Part shown: in pieces, positions 1 through 13,200 of the stretch
Numbering within the stretch: the first letter of the stretch is position 1
Layout of the letters: each line of letters starts with the position of its first letter
Position numbers and translations under genes: made by a program
Source: Loxodes magnus
Lineage: Eukaryota > Ciliophora > Karyorelictea > Loxodida > Loxodidae
NCBI GenBank assembly: GCA_946699065.1
Contig: CAMPDV010001775.1
Span: 36,653 to 100,652, forward strand
Reading direction: 5' to 3'
DNA: 64,000 bases
Notes under the pieces: model-generated
The model's input: only the letters and a program-made list of their open reading frames with translations
What the model was told of the DNA's origin: nothing
Database searches by the model: none

Positions 1-501
1 TCTTCATTTAACTTTTTAGGTAAAATTCTTTTAAAATAGTGAAAATAGATATTAAGAAGAAAGTATCTTAAAGCAACTTAGAATAAATCAAAAGTTCTGA
101 TATCTTAACTTTCTTTATTTGGCTTTTTTAATTTCAATAAAAATTTAATATTTTTTGGATTAAAAAGATATGCTGGAACTAATTAAAAGTTTCCTTTTAT
201 TAATTTTCATTAGTTACTCTTTGCTTATTAATTTAAATAAATATTATTTTTATTTTTTAACATATCTTTATAAAATCATTTAGGGATGAACAAAGTCGGA
301 AAACACATTAGTCAAATATATCATTGATATGGCAGTAGTTTGTTGAAACCACGTAATTAATTAATTAATTATTATGGCTAGTTAGGCTTTATTTGCATAA
401 AAGAAAATCTAATTTATTTATAAACACTTATATCAATAAACCCATAGCTATTTAATTGAATATCTTAGAATGTTTTCATTTCTATTTTCTTAAATTTAAA
501 A
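1..501. other. AT-rich 5' flank of receptor copy 1
   Basis: No gene is seen here. The part from 378 to 501 is nearly identical, inverted, to 14393-14516 upstream of receptor copy 2, so the duplicated unit includes about 120 nt of 5' flank and possibly the promoter. A short TTAA run lies at about 356-370. Confidence 0.5.
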
Positions 502-2984
502 ATGATTTTATTGCTAGCGCTTTTTTGTGTACTTATAAAAGCAAGCTCATTTAATATAGCCATTATAAGTTCCAACCACACTATTCCTCACCTTTCTGAT
601 TTCCTTTGCAAGTTTATTCAGCAAAGCAAATTTAATTCCAGTTACATCACATTTCCTTTGACTATAGATTTTGAGAACTTGTAAATGGATGAGCTGGAAG
701 AAAAGATGGAAAGTTTAAAAATCTAAGCTATTTTAGATATAACATTCAACCTTTTATACACACAAAAACTTTCCTACCTTGATTACTTAGTTTTCGTTGC
801 TTATAGAAGTGATTTTTATTTCTCAAAGTAGAATATTTATTGAATAATGCCTAGCTACTAATAAGAAGGTTAAGCTTTACAATCTTTATTTTTGGAGCTG
901 AACTTCAGAAAAATAACTTAAATTAACTAATAAGAGGCTAGATTCTACAAAGCTGCTGATTTCTTAAGCAAGAGCAAGTAACTTATAAGTACTTCAGTGA
1001 ATATTCCTTTAGACTCCTATTATGGACTAAATCAAGCTTAGTGTAATAATAGCTATATTTAAGAGAGACTTAAGGTAGAAGTTTCTAAAGCAATTAGGAT
1101 TTATGGCTCATCTTATGTTTTTATGTAAGCAGATGTGTGCTGATAAGCTTATATACTTAATTTCGCTACTTTCTATAAATTAGCGGGAGATTAATATGCT
1201 TGAGTTATAGGACTAGAATCTTCCAATTTAATAAAGCCTGATATTACTTCCTTAGTACAAAATAAATCAAAAATTAATTTAAGTATTTTAGATAATGGAA
1301 TTATAGCATTAACTCCTAAAAGTTTCATTCCTGCTAACTATTTTGAACTAACAGCTTATTATGCTAAATATCTATTCACTTTTATAGATCATTTTTAGAA
1401 TCAAGCTACATCATAACAAGAAAGTACCTTTAAATCTTTTTTCCCTTAAGTCTAGCATTTTATTTTTACTAATCGAAACATTAACTTACAGTTTTCAGTT
1501 TACAATCTATAAAATAGAGTTCCTGTAGAAATCTACGAAATTAAAGCCAAGCAAGTAATAAAAAAGGCTGATATAATTTGGCCTGGGCCAAGCTAAAATC
1601 CTCCTACAGGAATTTAAACAATAGAGATGTCTTATTCAACCAATGATAAAGAACCTAATGGTTAAGAAAGTTTTAAAGCAATAATACTTCCTCCTTTACA
1701 TATTCCCTGTATAGTAGACTTCATAAATAAAGATAAAGAGTTACTTAGTAATTAGATACTAAAAGCAAATCCATTTTCTTATGGAGGAATGTATTTAAAC
1801 ATAAATTTTACTTTATAAGCATTTAAAGAAAGATATTTTGAGATAGGATTCGCACATTAAGCGAGTATTATTATAATAAGCTGATTACCAACATATTATG
1901 TTCTATAAGCAATGAATATAAAAATCCCTTATACAATAGCAAGTAGAGAAGATTAATTATAAGAAACTAGTAAATTCTAAAATGCTATTAATAATTATAT
2001 TTCTTGGCGATTATTTGCTGAGATGTATATTTAATATTTAGAAAGAAATGATTGAAATAATTTTGGTATGGTTTTTGAATAAGTTGAGCCAGCTAATGAA
2101 AAGATTCATAACTAAATTCAATAATGAGCTACTTAAAATAATAAAAATATAATTAACTTTAATAAGACTTTGATGAGCTATGCCTAAAGATTAAATCAAA
2201 CTATTTATGATGAGATAGCTTTTCTAATTCTATAAAAAGAAATTAAAATCATTCTTTCTTTTCCTGCTCTAAACTCAATTAAAAGATTGGCTAATAAATT
2301 AATAGAACTTGGATGATAGCCAGGCGATACTGAGTTTATTATTTTATATACCGCAAATGTGATAGAAAATGCAGCTTAAGATTATAATTAGCAAAGTAAT
2401 ATAAGAAAAGTTATTCGTGGCTCTATTACTATTACGCCTGCTGAGTATGTAGGTGAACTGGGATAATAAATGATTTAACTACAATATGCATGTGCTAATA
2501 TCAGCCCTTCTCCTTGCTATTATGTAGAATAACCTCTTATCATTGCTCATGGCTTGTAAAACTGTATCGATGAAGGCTAAGATTACACTAATCCTAGTAT
2601 TCTATCATAAAACATGAGATCAGTTAAGTTTACAGGATGTAGTGGAAAAGTAAAATTTTAATAAAATGTAAATTTTAGAGATAATCTTAACTATAACTTT
2701 ATTAATAATTTTTATGATGAAAATTGGAAACTTCATTTAGTTCCGTTTCTTGAATACTGTCCTACCTGCGCTATTGTATGAAGTTTCCTTACTAAATATA
2801 CATATTGAAACGATAACTCGACAGAAACTCCATCAGATACTTACGAAATATTTGATGAAAATTGTGATTTTACAGAAAGATGAGTATCATATTTTGATAA
2901 AGGATATTAGTTAAACTTAATAGTTAGCATTGTTAGCTTATACTTTTATAATTCTAATAATAGGATTTAAAATTTGAAATAAAA
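378..2984 (+). repeat. Long inverted repeat (receptor ectodomain unit, copy 1)
   Basis: This segment matches the reverse complement of 14516 down to about 11910, and from about 490 also that of copy 3, almost base for base apart from a few short diverged patches. Homology at this level stops abruptly at about 2984, inside the coding sequence just after the first membrane segment; beyond it the copies are still related but clearly diverged. Confidence 0.85.
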
Positions 2985-4591
2985 TAAGATTCAATTAAAT
3001 GAATAAAGAAGTATGAATGTCAAATGATGACTAAGTCTTCTTTTTTATACTTTTGATTTAGTTTATCTAATATATTGCAATTGGTCCTAATTTGAATGCT
3101 TTATTTCCTAGACCATTAGAAATATTTATCTAAACTTTTACTCTTGATTTGATCAATTACAAGTTTCCTATACTTGTAAACTGAATAGTTATCTTTATCT
3201 TTTGAGTAATAGCAGTTATAACTATTATCTTAATATTAGCATTTTTATTTAAATTTGAGGTTATTTTTGAATAAAAATTAGGATTTTTAAAGTTTATAGG
3301 AAGTATTTCTTACTATTTCACTTATGCTTTAATAGAAATTACTTTTCTACCTATTATTTTTATTTTAACTGAACCATTTTAATGTCTTTAAGGAAGAGAT
3401 AATAACTTGGATTCAACTTTAGATTGAGATGAAAGCTTCTTAAAATTTGATTGTTCAAAGGCCTGCTTTTCAAATTTCCATACTATGTCAATATTATTTT
3501 CAAGTACCATTTTAATTATTTATTTACCTTTAGTAATGCTAGTTTAACCTCATTGACAAGATCTACATGAGCACCTGCATATTAAGCAAAAATCTAGTTT
3601 TATACTTATAAGAATTTATTTCTAAATATGTATAAATGTCTTAAACAAACTAACTAAGTACAAGTTTTACAAAATCTAAGGACTTTTATTTTCAGCAGGA
3701 ACATTCTTATTTGCTATACTGATTTATATAACGAAACCTTATGCTTATATGAAAATAAACGCTATTTAGATTACCCTTTTTATTTTCATTTCTTAGATAT
3801 CTTTATAAGCTACTTTAGGTCTAATTTTTGATGATTCAAATGTACCTTTTATTGTGTTTATAATAGAATCAGTTTTAGTAGTCATTGTTGGGATTTTTTA
3901 TATAAAACATTTTCCTAACTATTTAAAGTAGCTGAAGCCAGATTTAATTATGCTATTTAGGTTTGCTTTTAGACCTTGAGCAGATATAAATTTATTAACT
4001 GATCATATTAGCATTCAAAAGAAAAGAGTGATAACAATGAGAAAAAGTCTATTTAAGAACGTAGAATAAGCAAGTTCCTTGAATGAAAAAGAATTTAAAG
4101 ATTTGTTATTAAAAAATAAAATTTTCACTCCAATGAAAATCAAAAACTAAGACATATAAGAAGAGAGCTTAGAATGAGATTTAGCTAGTGAAGATTTAAG
4201 CGAAATTCCAGTAAAAGAAAATTTTAAATAATCAAAAAATAAAAATATAAAAGAGGATTTGCTTACACAATAAGAAAAAAGCAATGAAGATTATAAAGCG
4301 AATAACTCTAATCTTGATGAAACTAGAGACATTTTAAAAAATTAAGATATTATAAACTTTCATCCAGGATAATAAAAAATAATTAATTAAAAGAATTTCT
4401 AAGAAGAAATTCAGGTTTCAATTTAGGAAGAAAGTAATAAAACTTCAGAATAGAATAAGAGAAATTCAAAAACAAAAAACTCAAATGAGAATAATATTTC
4501 TGCAAGTAAAAATAGCAGTTAAATAATTTCCTAAAAGGATAGATAGGAGGCAAACCAAGAAGAGGAGAAAGAAAAAAGTTAAACTAGTTGA
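502..4591 (+). pseudogene. Receptor-like polytopic membrane protein, copy 1 (frameshifted)
   Basis: With TAA/TAG=Gln and TGA=Trp this reads as a large surface protein. It opens with a signal peptide (MILLLALFCVLIKASS), then about 780 residues resembling a periplasmic-binding-protein type I (ANF-receptor, Venus-flytrap) ectodomain: a FNIAIISS start, a WNNFGMVFEQ element and a terminal FTGCSGKVKF element like the TG-V-F signature of that family. After it come 7-8 hydrophobic segments, an FRFAFRPW block and a low-complexity Q/E/K tail ending at TGA 4589-4591. In-frame TGA falls where Trp fits (NDWNNFG, RWVSYF). Against copies 2 and 3 it lacks 5 nt at about 2928 in the first membrane segment, so the frame breaks there; the gene is either a pseudogene or carries an assembly error. 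Ectodomain nearly identical to the other copies, membrane part much diverged. Family assignment is by pattern only; a class C GPCR or receptor-channel is possible. Confidence 0.7.
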
Positions 4592-6299
4592 AATATTATG
4601 AAAATATTTAATTTTTTATTTAGCTTTAATATAATTTATTTATTTCCTTATACTCAAACATTTTAATAGCAACTATCTTTTAACATTGTGAAACTTTTTA
4701 TTTTATTTTATATTTTAAAACATATTATAACTCCTCTTTTTAATTACTTTGGACTTAAATAATAATAAAGTAGCGTCTCCTTAATTAAATAAGGTTTATT
4801 ATGAAATAGATATTAATAATTATTTTTTATTTTGAAAAGTTAATTTATATACATTCAGATACCCCTATATTTACCTATTAAAATAGAAGTATTTTAAAAG
4901 ATTTAAAGAAAGAAAACTTATAAATAATTAAATATCTCTAGTTATTTATTTTAATGCATAATACTCTTAAGATTATTTTTTTATTCCAATAGAATAAAAA
5001 ATCTAAATAAAATCTTTTTAACTATTTTCAATTAAATTATTATCAAATCTATAACTATTTCTCATATATATTCAAGTCAGTTAGTTAACGTATATTAAAA
5101 AAATTGTTTATCTATTTCAAATTTTTAAATTAAAGCGAGTTTAAAATTAAATCTTCCTAGGCCCGCCCTTTATAATGATAATTATTTGATATGATATTAT
5201 AATAAATTATAGAGAATGAAAATTATAATTCATAGGATTAAATTTTAGATCTAACGCTCTAAATATTTGCTATTGTTAAACTTTTAGTTTTCAATTATAG
5301 TTTAAAAATTCCTAGAGAGAAAAACTAATTTCTGCTTTTCTCATGTATCTAAATCTTTATAAGTTGAGTACTTAACGCTTTCTATTTTATCTTGCTTAAC
5401 TTCAAAATGCTCTTTATTGTAAAAGTGTAAAAATAAATCCCAATTAAAAAGATTACTTACGAATATTATATAAGCTAGATAAATAAATCAAAAAAGATGA
5501 ATTTATTTTAAAAAGTTACTAAAATAAAGCAAGATTAGATTAAAGCTTTTATGATTTTTTAATCTAGCTATCTATAGTTAGAGAAAAAGTTATTATTACA
5601 TCTTAAAATTAGATAAACAATTTTAAATAGCTTCAAATATTAAATCTAAATAGCATTTATCAATACTTATTAAATATAATATATAGCAAGACTCTATTTA
5701 AAAATAAATAATAGATTTGAATTCATTTCAAATGTTTAATATAAATCCTTCTAAGTAAATATAATACAAGTAAACATAGTAATTAAAATAAGATGAACAT
5801 ATAGAAGTTTATAAGTGAAGATATATATAAAATTATTATAATTAGTAGTTAATAGACTTAAAATATTTATGAAGTTGATATAAGCTTATAATTTTTTTAG
5901 CATTAAGTATTTACATCAAGAATGTTTTGCTTTTAAAAAATAATTAGAAGTTTCTCTGATCAAAAATTTAGTTAAGCATAGCTTCTATCAATTCTTTAAA
6001 TTTAATTTATATCATTTATTAAGGAAATTAACAGGCTATAATAATAACTTCAGTTATCCTTTTATTAATTCATAATTGAAAAACTTATAGATGCTTGAAA
6101 ACTAATATTTCCAAAAAAAAATTAAATCTTTTATTTTTCTTGAAAGAAAATAAAAGACTAAAATCTAAATTCTTAGTTTATTTATTTTGCACAATTATAT
6201 AAGTACAATAGCTATATTATTCTATCACTTATTAAGAATGAATTTAATTATTTAAATTCGTTAGGATATTAGAAGAAATCACTCTAATAAAATTTTTAA
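4592..6299. other. AT-rich gene-free stretch
   Basis: I see no supported gene, RNA or repeat between the end of receptor copy 1 and the LINE remnant. All frames are open under the reassigned code but carry TGA at about the rate expected by chance and show no recognisable motif. Confidence 0.5.
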
Positions 6300-8410
6300 T
6301 GAAATGGAGTTTCTGATATAAATCATATACTTCATTTTAATTATGTTCATAAAGCTAATAAATCATTCTTTTCATCTTCCAACTCTTTCCCGTTGCTTCT
6401 TGTGCTTTCTTGATGTTCTTTTTTAGGCTCCATTTAATTATTTGTGCTCTGTCCTACAATTTAAATTCTTTTTTTTAGTAGATTCATATGCAAATTTTTT
6501 ATTTAGAGGTCTATATCCGTATATTTACGAGGATTAATCTGCTAGTTTGAGTAGAAATGATCATAAATTATTATTTTTCCAAGAAATTTATCGGAAAGAT
6601 TTCTAAGTGAGTCCAAATAATAGATCATTCGAAGATTTGCTTAAATGAGTCTATGCTTCCACATTGATAGAGCTTGTTTTTAACAGGATAATGAAGTGCA
6701 AATAAATCATATTGAAAGTTATAAGATTGAGTACGCAACTTAAAGATTGAAATTATTTCTTTCCTATATTTTTTGAAAAGTTTAGTATAATTTATCTCAG
6801 GAAAATTCTGAATTCCTTCAAGTTGTTCTCTAAATATCTGTACAGTGAGAATGTTTCTATAGTGTAGAGTTGTTTCTCAATAAAATTGTTCTTATTTATC
6901 TCAATAAATTTATCAATAGAAAGTTAGTTAGAAATTATGAATTAGTTGCCATTATTAATTCCATAAAATTAAAACATCATTTTTACTTACTAAATTTACA
7001 AATATTTTTAGTTTCTAATGAACTCAAAAAGTCTACCTATATCAGATTCCGGATAAATCCTAGCTTTTTTCCGTATTTTAAAGTAGAATTAGAAAAAGCG
7101 ATTAGCTATTATATGTTCAAATGGTAATCAGTTAAAGTCTATGTAACAAACCTCATTAAAGACATTGATAGAAGACTTTAAATCCCCCTTGCCAATATAC
7201 GTATACTCTTGTTTGACTTCTCTTTCATACTCCATGAGTCTCTTATTATATTTTTAAAGAGTCAGCTCCCTACCTTATTCAGCTTTAAATATGCGATAAA
7301 GCATTTTGAAGTGTCTATGAGTCACATTCTTTTATCTACTGAGAGTATAAAGGCATTTTATCACTGATTTCAAATAAATTTAAGTTCTTTATTTCCAGCA
7401 TCTGATTAAATGCCCATTTCTTGTAATATGACTCAAAATTAAGTCACTTGGATCCTCTTCTTGATACGATAATCTTCCAGTTTTAAATTAAATTCAATTT
7501 TTTAGCTCTTATTTTTTTAACAAGTTGAGATGCTTCACATTTACTAGTTTTTATTTACAGAAGAATTCACTGAAAAGTTCTGTTGCATTAATCTATAAGT
7601 TATTGTATCCTTTAAGCAGAAAAAGAAAGGAATATAAGGCCATCTGCCCATGTTCTACATATGAATCTCATATTATGCAGATTAATGCTTAGTTGTGAGT
7701 TTCTTTCCTACAGATGTCTGATTACTATATCACAGTATAGAAGTAAGAGTTTAGAACTATGTAAACTCCTTTTCATAACTCCATTATTGTAATGAACTCT
7801 TCAAGTATAACCATCGATGAGAAAGAGAAAATTAAGTTATTGCAGAAAGACCCTAGTGCCAATATCAATCCCAACGGAAGTTTTAATCTCCTAAGATGTT
7901 GAAAAAATGTAATTCTCTCAATGCATCAAACATCTTTTAAACATATATAAGAGTGACAAAAATCTTTGTTGAGCCTTTTCCTTCACTCTAATAGAGGACA
8001 ATTATCTATTGCAACAATCATATTTAATGAGCTGTTAGTCTCTTCTTGAGGAATCCCTTTTATGATGGATGTATTAGGTTGTATTCTTAAAGAATTTTAT
8101 AATTTCTTTCTAATAAAGACTTTCGTAGACCTTCAGTATGATAATAATAAGTGAAAATGGTTTTCAGTTTTTTCAATTGATCTTATTCTCTTTTTTGAAA
8201 GCAGAGATGATAATGGATGTATTCAGCTTTTATGGAATTCTTTAGAGTCTTAAAATATTATTTATAAAACACTGTACTATTAATTTATCTCTTCTCCAGA
8301 ATACTTGATTGGTTCATCCTTTATTCCATCTAGCCCAGCTGCCTTACTTTTGGAATATTCTTTTATTATAATATGAATAAATACTGTCAGACATGAATAA
8401 AATAAAATTT
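6300..8410 (-). mobile_element. Degenerate 5'-truncated LINE reverse transcriptase
   Basis: Read on the minus strand this is the reverse transcriptase and C-terminal part of a non-LTR retrotransposon ORF2. At 8313-8345 is the block SKAAGLDGIKDE, the LINE K-A-P-G-P-D-G-I motif, followed by the EN-x-R-x-x-LLS region as ENHFHLLLS. Motif A at about 7920-7949 reads LIYVQKMFDAL, where the first catalytic Asp of F-I-D-x-x-K-A-F-D is Tyr. Motif C at 7626-7653 reads TWADGLIFLS, where the second Asp of A-D-D is Gly; the typical segment after it (LLD...W.....KTSKC) follows. These blocks lie in different frames, so there are several frameshifts. No endonuclease domain is found upstream; sequence becomes AT-rich intergenic beyond about 8410, the usual 5' truncation. 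The 3' edge near 6300 is approximate. It cannot encode an active enzyme. Confidence 0.8.
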
Positions 8411-10235
8411 AAGAAAGCTCTCTAATTTTAATATGATATCTTAAATTTATTCAATACCAAAGTTCTAGTTTATTTATTATGATAAAAGTCATATTCTTCT
8501 AATTAAACTATTTCACTTTAAATATAGCAAATGTTTTAATTGTTTCCATATATGTTTTGGTAGCTATATTAATATCACATTAAACTAATAATAGTAAACT
8601 TAACTAAGATTTAATTTGAATTTATTTTATTTGGAGATGACTAACTAAGAACTATTTAGTAAATAAAATATAAGAATATCGATAAATTTAATATTTTATT
8701 TTATTACTTTATCCTTTTACATGCTTATATACATTGCTATTTTAAGAAAGAAAAATAAACTAAGAACAGCAAAAATTATATTAATAAAGTAATCTCTTTT
8801 AATAATTATTTCTTTATCGCTTTTATTTATCACTTTAAAATTAAGATTTTTTAGTTAAAAATCTAATTCAAAATTTAATTTTTTCGATGAAAAGATAGTA
8901 AGAAAGGATAATTTTTATGGCTAATAATTTTAAAATGATGAAGAAGAGCTATCAGAGCAAATTACTAAAGAAACTTTATTTTTAATCTTTTTTGATTTTT
9001 TACTATAAAGGATAAAATTCTCTTAATTTAAGATTTTTAATTCAATTTTTGCTTAGCTTAAATAATTTAGTAATTATCTAATTTCAATTTCTAATTATGT
9101 GGATTTATTTAAGTTTAAGCAACCGAAAATAATCTCTAAAGATCATATCAAGCTTACTGAATAATTAAAAATAATTATTATTTTTTAAATTAGATTTACT
9201 ATTTTAACTTCAAGAGTGACTACACTCAAATAGAGGTATATATTTAACATTTTTACTCTTTTATCTAAAAAAAATTTGCAAAGCTTTTAGAAAAAACTTA
9301 TTATCTATTTAAGTTCTATTATCTTAAAAATTATCGTTGAAAAATATTTAAGATATAAACAAAAATAAACTTTAAACCAAAATTAAGACTTTTATAGTAA
9401 TTAATCATTAAGCTAATATTCTTAGAAAGAAATTACTTCTTAAACAAAAGTTTTCTTTAATCAGAATTTAAATTTTTTAAACATTTTAAGCCTAATTTAT
9501 TACATAAGCTTTTATAATTCCTTTTATTTTTAAATTTATGAAGCAAATATTAAATTTTTTCTAATTTACTTAGTACAAATTTGGTAAGCTTTGAATTTAA
9601 ATTATTTTAAATAGTATAATATCATAGAACTACTATTTTTATCTTGCGAATTTTATAAGAATAATCTTATTATTTTTAGTTAAAGTTAGCTAAATAACTG
9701 ATTTTTTTCTTGCTTTCATTCGTAAAGTTTTTTAAAAATTTGCTAATAAATTATTATATTAGCTTATTTAACTAATTTATTTCGCTTGCTTTTATTGTAA
9801 ATTCTATCTTGAGGCTTCATTGGCTTAATTATTATTAAGAATTATATTATATAGGTATTATGCTAAAAATTAATAATTTTTTATAAATTATAAAGTTTAT
9901 TTAAATGAAAGAAAGCCTTCTAGTTAAGAATTTCATTTGATAGAAATTTCATCTATAATGAAATTTAATTTCGTTAGTTTAAACTTTAAAATACTCTTAC
10001 TTATTTAATAAGCATCTAACGATTGCTTTATTAAATAAATATTTAAGATGACTTTAATTATGAATACGATAATCCTTAAGATAATTTTCTATTTATTACC
10101 TTTTAAATTTATAAGGATTTCTTTCGAAATTCTTCCTCACTACACTAACTATTTTTAAATCTAATGTAAGATTCTTAATTTATAATTAGATAGACAAAGA
10201 TTAAATAATTAAGCAAACACAAAAAAAATTAAATA
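8411..10235. other. AT-rich stretch, includes nonstop extension of copy 2
   Basis: No independent gene is seen. Because receptor copy 2 lost its stop codon, its frame would run on through 9716-10261 to a TGA at 9716-9718; nothing in that extension looks like conserved protein. Confidence 0.45.
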
Positions 10236-13200
10236 AAATCTTTAATCAATTAATATTTTATTTATTATTCTTCATTCTCTTTTTCGCTTTCTCTCAAGTC
10301 TTCTTTATTCTCTTCAAAACTTTAATTTACTTTTTGCTCAGACCATTTTGATTAGGAATCATCGTAAATTTATTCCTTATAATCCAGAATGCAGTTTTAT
10401 TGCTGTTCGAAACTTTAAATATTACTTTCTTCTTATTCTTCTTATTATATTTATTCTTCTTATTCATCTTGCTACTCTTTTTGAATTTCTTCTGAATTCT
10501 CAAATTAAATTTGATCGAAATTAAAGCTCTAGTTAACTGATGATTTTATTACATCTTTAGTCTCTTCTAAATTCTCATCTTGCTTAAGAATAAATTTTTT
10601 TACTTCTTTTACTTCTTTCCCTTGCTTTACTTTTTCTTTTAGCTCTAAAATTTAAGATTAAAAATCGGATTAAATATTGGTTATGTTTTAATTATCAAAA
10701 ATTTAAGAAGATATTTCATTCCTATCTATTACAATTGGAATATTTTTAACATTCATCAAAGACTAAAACTTAGCGCCTAATAATACCTATCTAAATCGCA
10801 TTTATTGATTGGTTTCTATTGTATTGATATTCTCTAATAAACTACTTCTGCTCATATTAACTCTTAACTTTTATATTTTTATGTGTTTTGCTAAAATTGA
10901 TACTTTTGCCCATGGTCTAAAAGCAAATCTGAAAAGATTCTCATAGTCTGGCTTTAGTTACCTCAAGTAATTAGGAAATCTTTTTTAAAGAAAACTCCAA
11001 GTAGCAATAAAAATTAAAACTCCACCAATAAAAGATATAAAAATAGGTATTCTATCATTAACAATTAATCCTATTGTAGCTAGCAAAGAAATATAACTTA
11101 CTAGTGAAAAAGAAATTACTTATATAGCATTAATTCTATCAAATGTATAAGGCTTCATTATAAAAATTAGGCAAGCAAACAAAAATGTATCAGCAGCATA
11201 AAAAAAGCCTTAGAAGTATTAATATTTTTATTTAGTTGTTCTGTTTAAAGCATTTATACAGATCTAGAAATAAACTCTTATTAGTATGAACTTTGACTTC
11301 TATTTAATATGCAGACTTTCATGAAGATCTTATCAGTGAGGCCATATTAACATTACTAAGGGTAGGTAAATTATTAAACTGATACTTGATAATACTAACG
11401 ACATTATGTGAAAATCTTAAAAGCATGCCTATGAGCAGTCAAAAGTTGGGAAACTTTCGCTTCAGTCTAAAGATTAATCCAAATTATTGTCTCGTCCATA
11501 AAGGCATTAAAAAGGCTCCGTTAAAATATAAAGTATTGGAAGAAAGGTAATTTCTATCAAGGATTAAGATAAATTGTATGATAGGTTTCCTATAATTTTT
11601 AGTATAAAAAATCTTTATTCGAAAATAACTTCAAACTTAAATAAAAAAGCGAAAATAAATACTAAAGTTAGAATCGAAATACCTAAAAAGGTGAAGTAAA
11701 TTATTCAGTAAACTATAATAGGAAACTTAAAATGTATTAAATCCAAAGTAAATGATTTAACTACAACATCTGCTACTTTTGGAAATAGGGATTACAATTC
11801 AGGACCCATTGATAAATACTAAATAAACTGTATTCCAAGAGTAAGCATGAAGAATTGATCATCATTTGACATCCAAACATCTTGCTACAATCTTTAATAT
11901 TCTCTTTTATTTCAAATTTTAAATCCTATTATTAGAATTATAAAAGTATAAGCTAACAATGCTAACATTACTATTAAGTTTAACTAATATCCTTTATCAA
12001 AATATGATACTCATCTTTCTGTAAAATCACAATTTTCATCAAATATTTCGTAAGTATCTGATGGAATTTCTGTCGAGTTATCGTTTCAATATGTATATTT
12101 AGTAAGAAAACTTCATACAATAGCGCAGGTAGGACAGTATTCAAGAAACGGAACTAAATGAAGATTCCAATTTTCATCATAAAAATTATTAATAAAGTTA
12201 TAGTTAAGATTATCTCTAAAATTTACATTTTATTAAAATTTTACTTTTCCACTACATCCTGTAAACTTAACTGATCTCATGTTTTACGATAGAATACTAG
12301 GATTAGTGTAATCTTAGCCTTCATCAATACAGTTTTACAAACCATGAGCAATGATAAGAGGTTATTCTACATAATAGCAAGGAGAGAGACTGATATTAAC
12401 ACATTCATATTGTAATTAAATTATTTACTGTCCCATTTCACCTACATACTCAGCAGGTGTAATAGTAATAGAGCCATGCAAAAGTTTTCTCATGTTACTT
12501 TACTATTTAGGATCTTAAGAAGCATTTTCTATCACATTTGCGGTATATAAAATAATAAACTCAGTATCGCCTGGCTATCATTCAAGTTCTATTAATTTAT
12601 TAGCTAATTTTTTGATTGAGTTTAGAGCAGGAAAAGAAAGAATGATTTTAATTTCTTTTTATAGAATAAGAAATGCTAATTCATCGTAGAAAGTTTAATT
12701 TATAGTTTATATTCGAGGTATCAAAGTTTTATTAAAGTTTTGTATATTTTTATTATTTTTAATAGCTCATTACTTAACTTAATTATGAATTTTTTCATTT
12801 GCTGGTTCTATTTATTCAAAAACCATACCAAAGTCATTTCAATCATTTCTTTCTAAATATTAAATATACATCTCAGCAAATAATTGCCAAGAAATATAAT
12901 TATTAAAAGCATTTGGAAATTTACTAACATCTTATAGTTGATCTTCTCTACTTGCTATCATGTATGGTATTCTTATATTAATTGCTTAAAGGACATAATA
13001 TGCTGGTAGTCAACTTATTATAACAGCACTTGCTTAATGCGCTATTCCAATCTCAAAGTATCTTTCTAAAAAGGCTTATAAAGTAACATTGACATTGAAC
13101 TATAAACCTCCATAAGAAAATGGATTTGCTTTTAGTATCTAATTACTAAGTAACTCTTTATCTTTGTTTATGAAGTCTACTATACAGGGAATATGTAAAG

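Noticed and set aside
502-684. 60-residue standard-code secreted peptide in three copies
   Set aside because: It is only the first 60 codons of the receptor; the following TAA is read as Gln and homology continues for more than 1300 codons.
6870-7127. Plus-strand standard-code ORF of 85 residues
   Set aside because: It overlaps the minus-strand LINE reverse transcriptase remnant and has no motif of its own.
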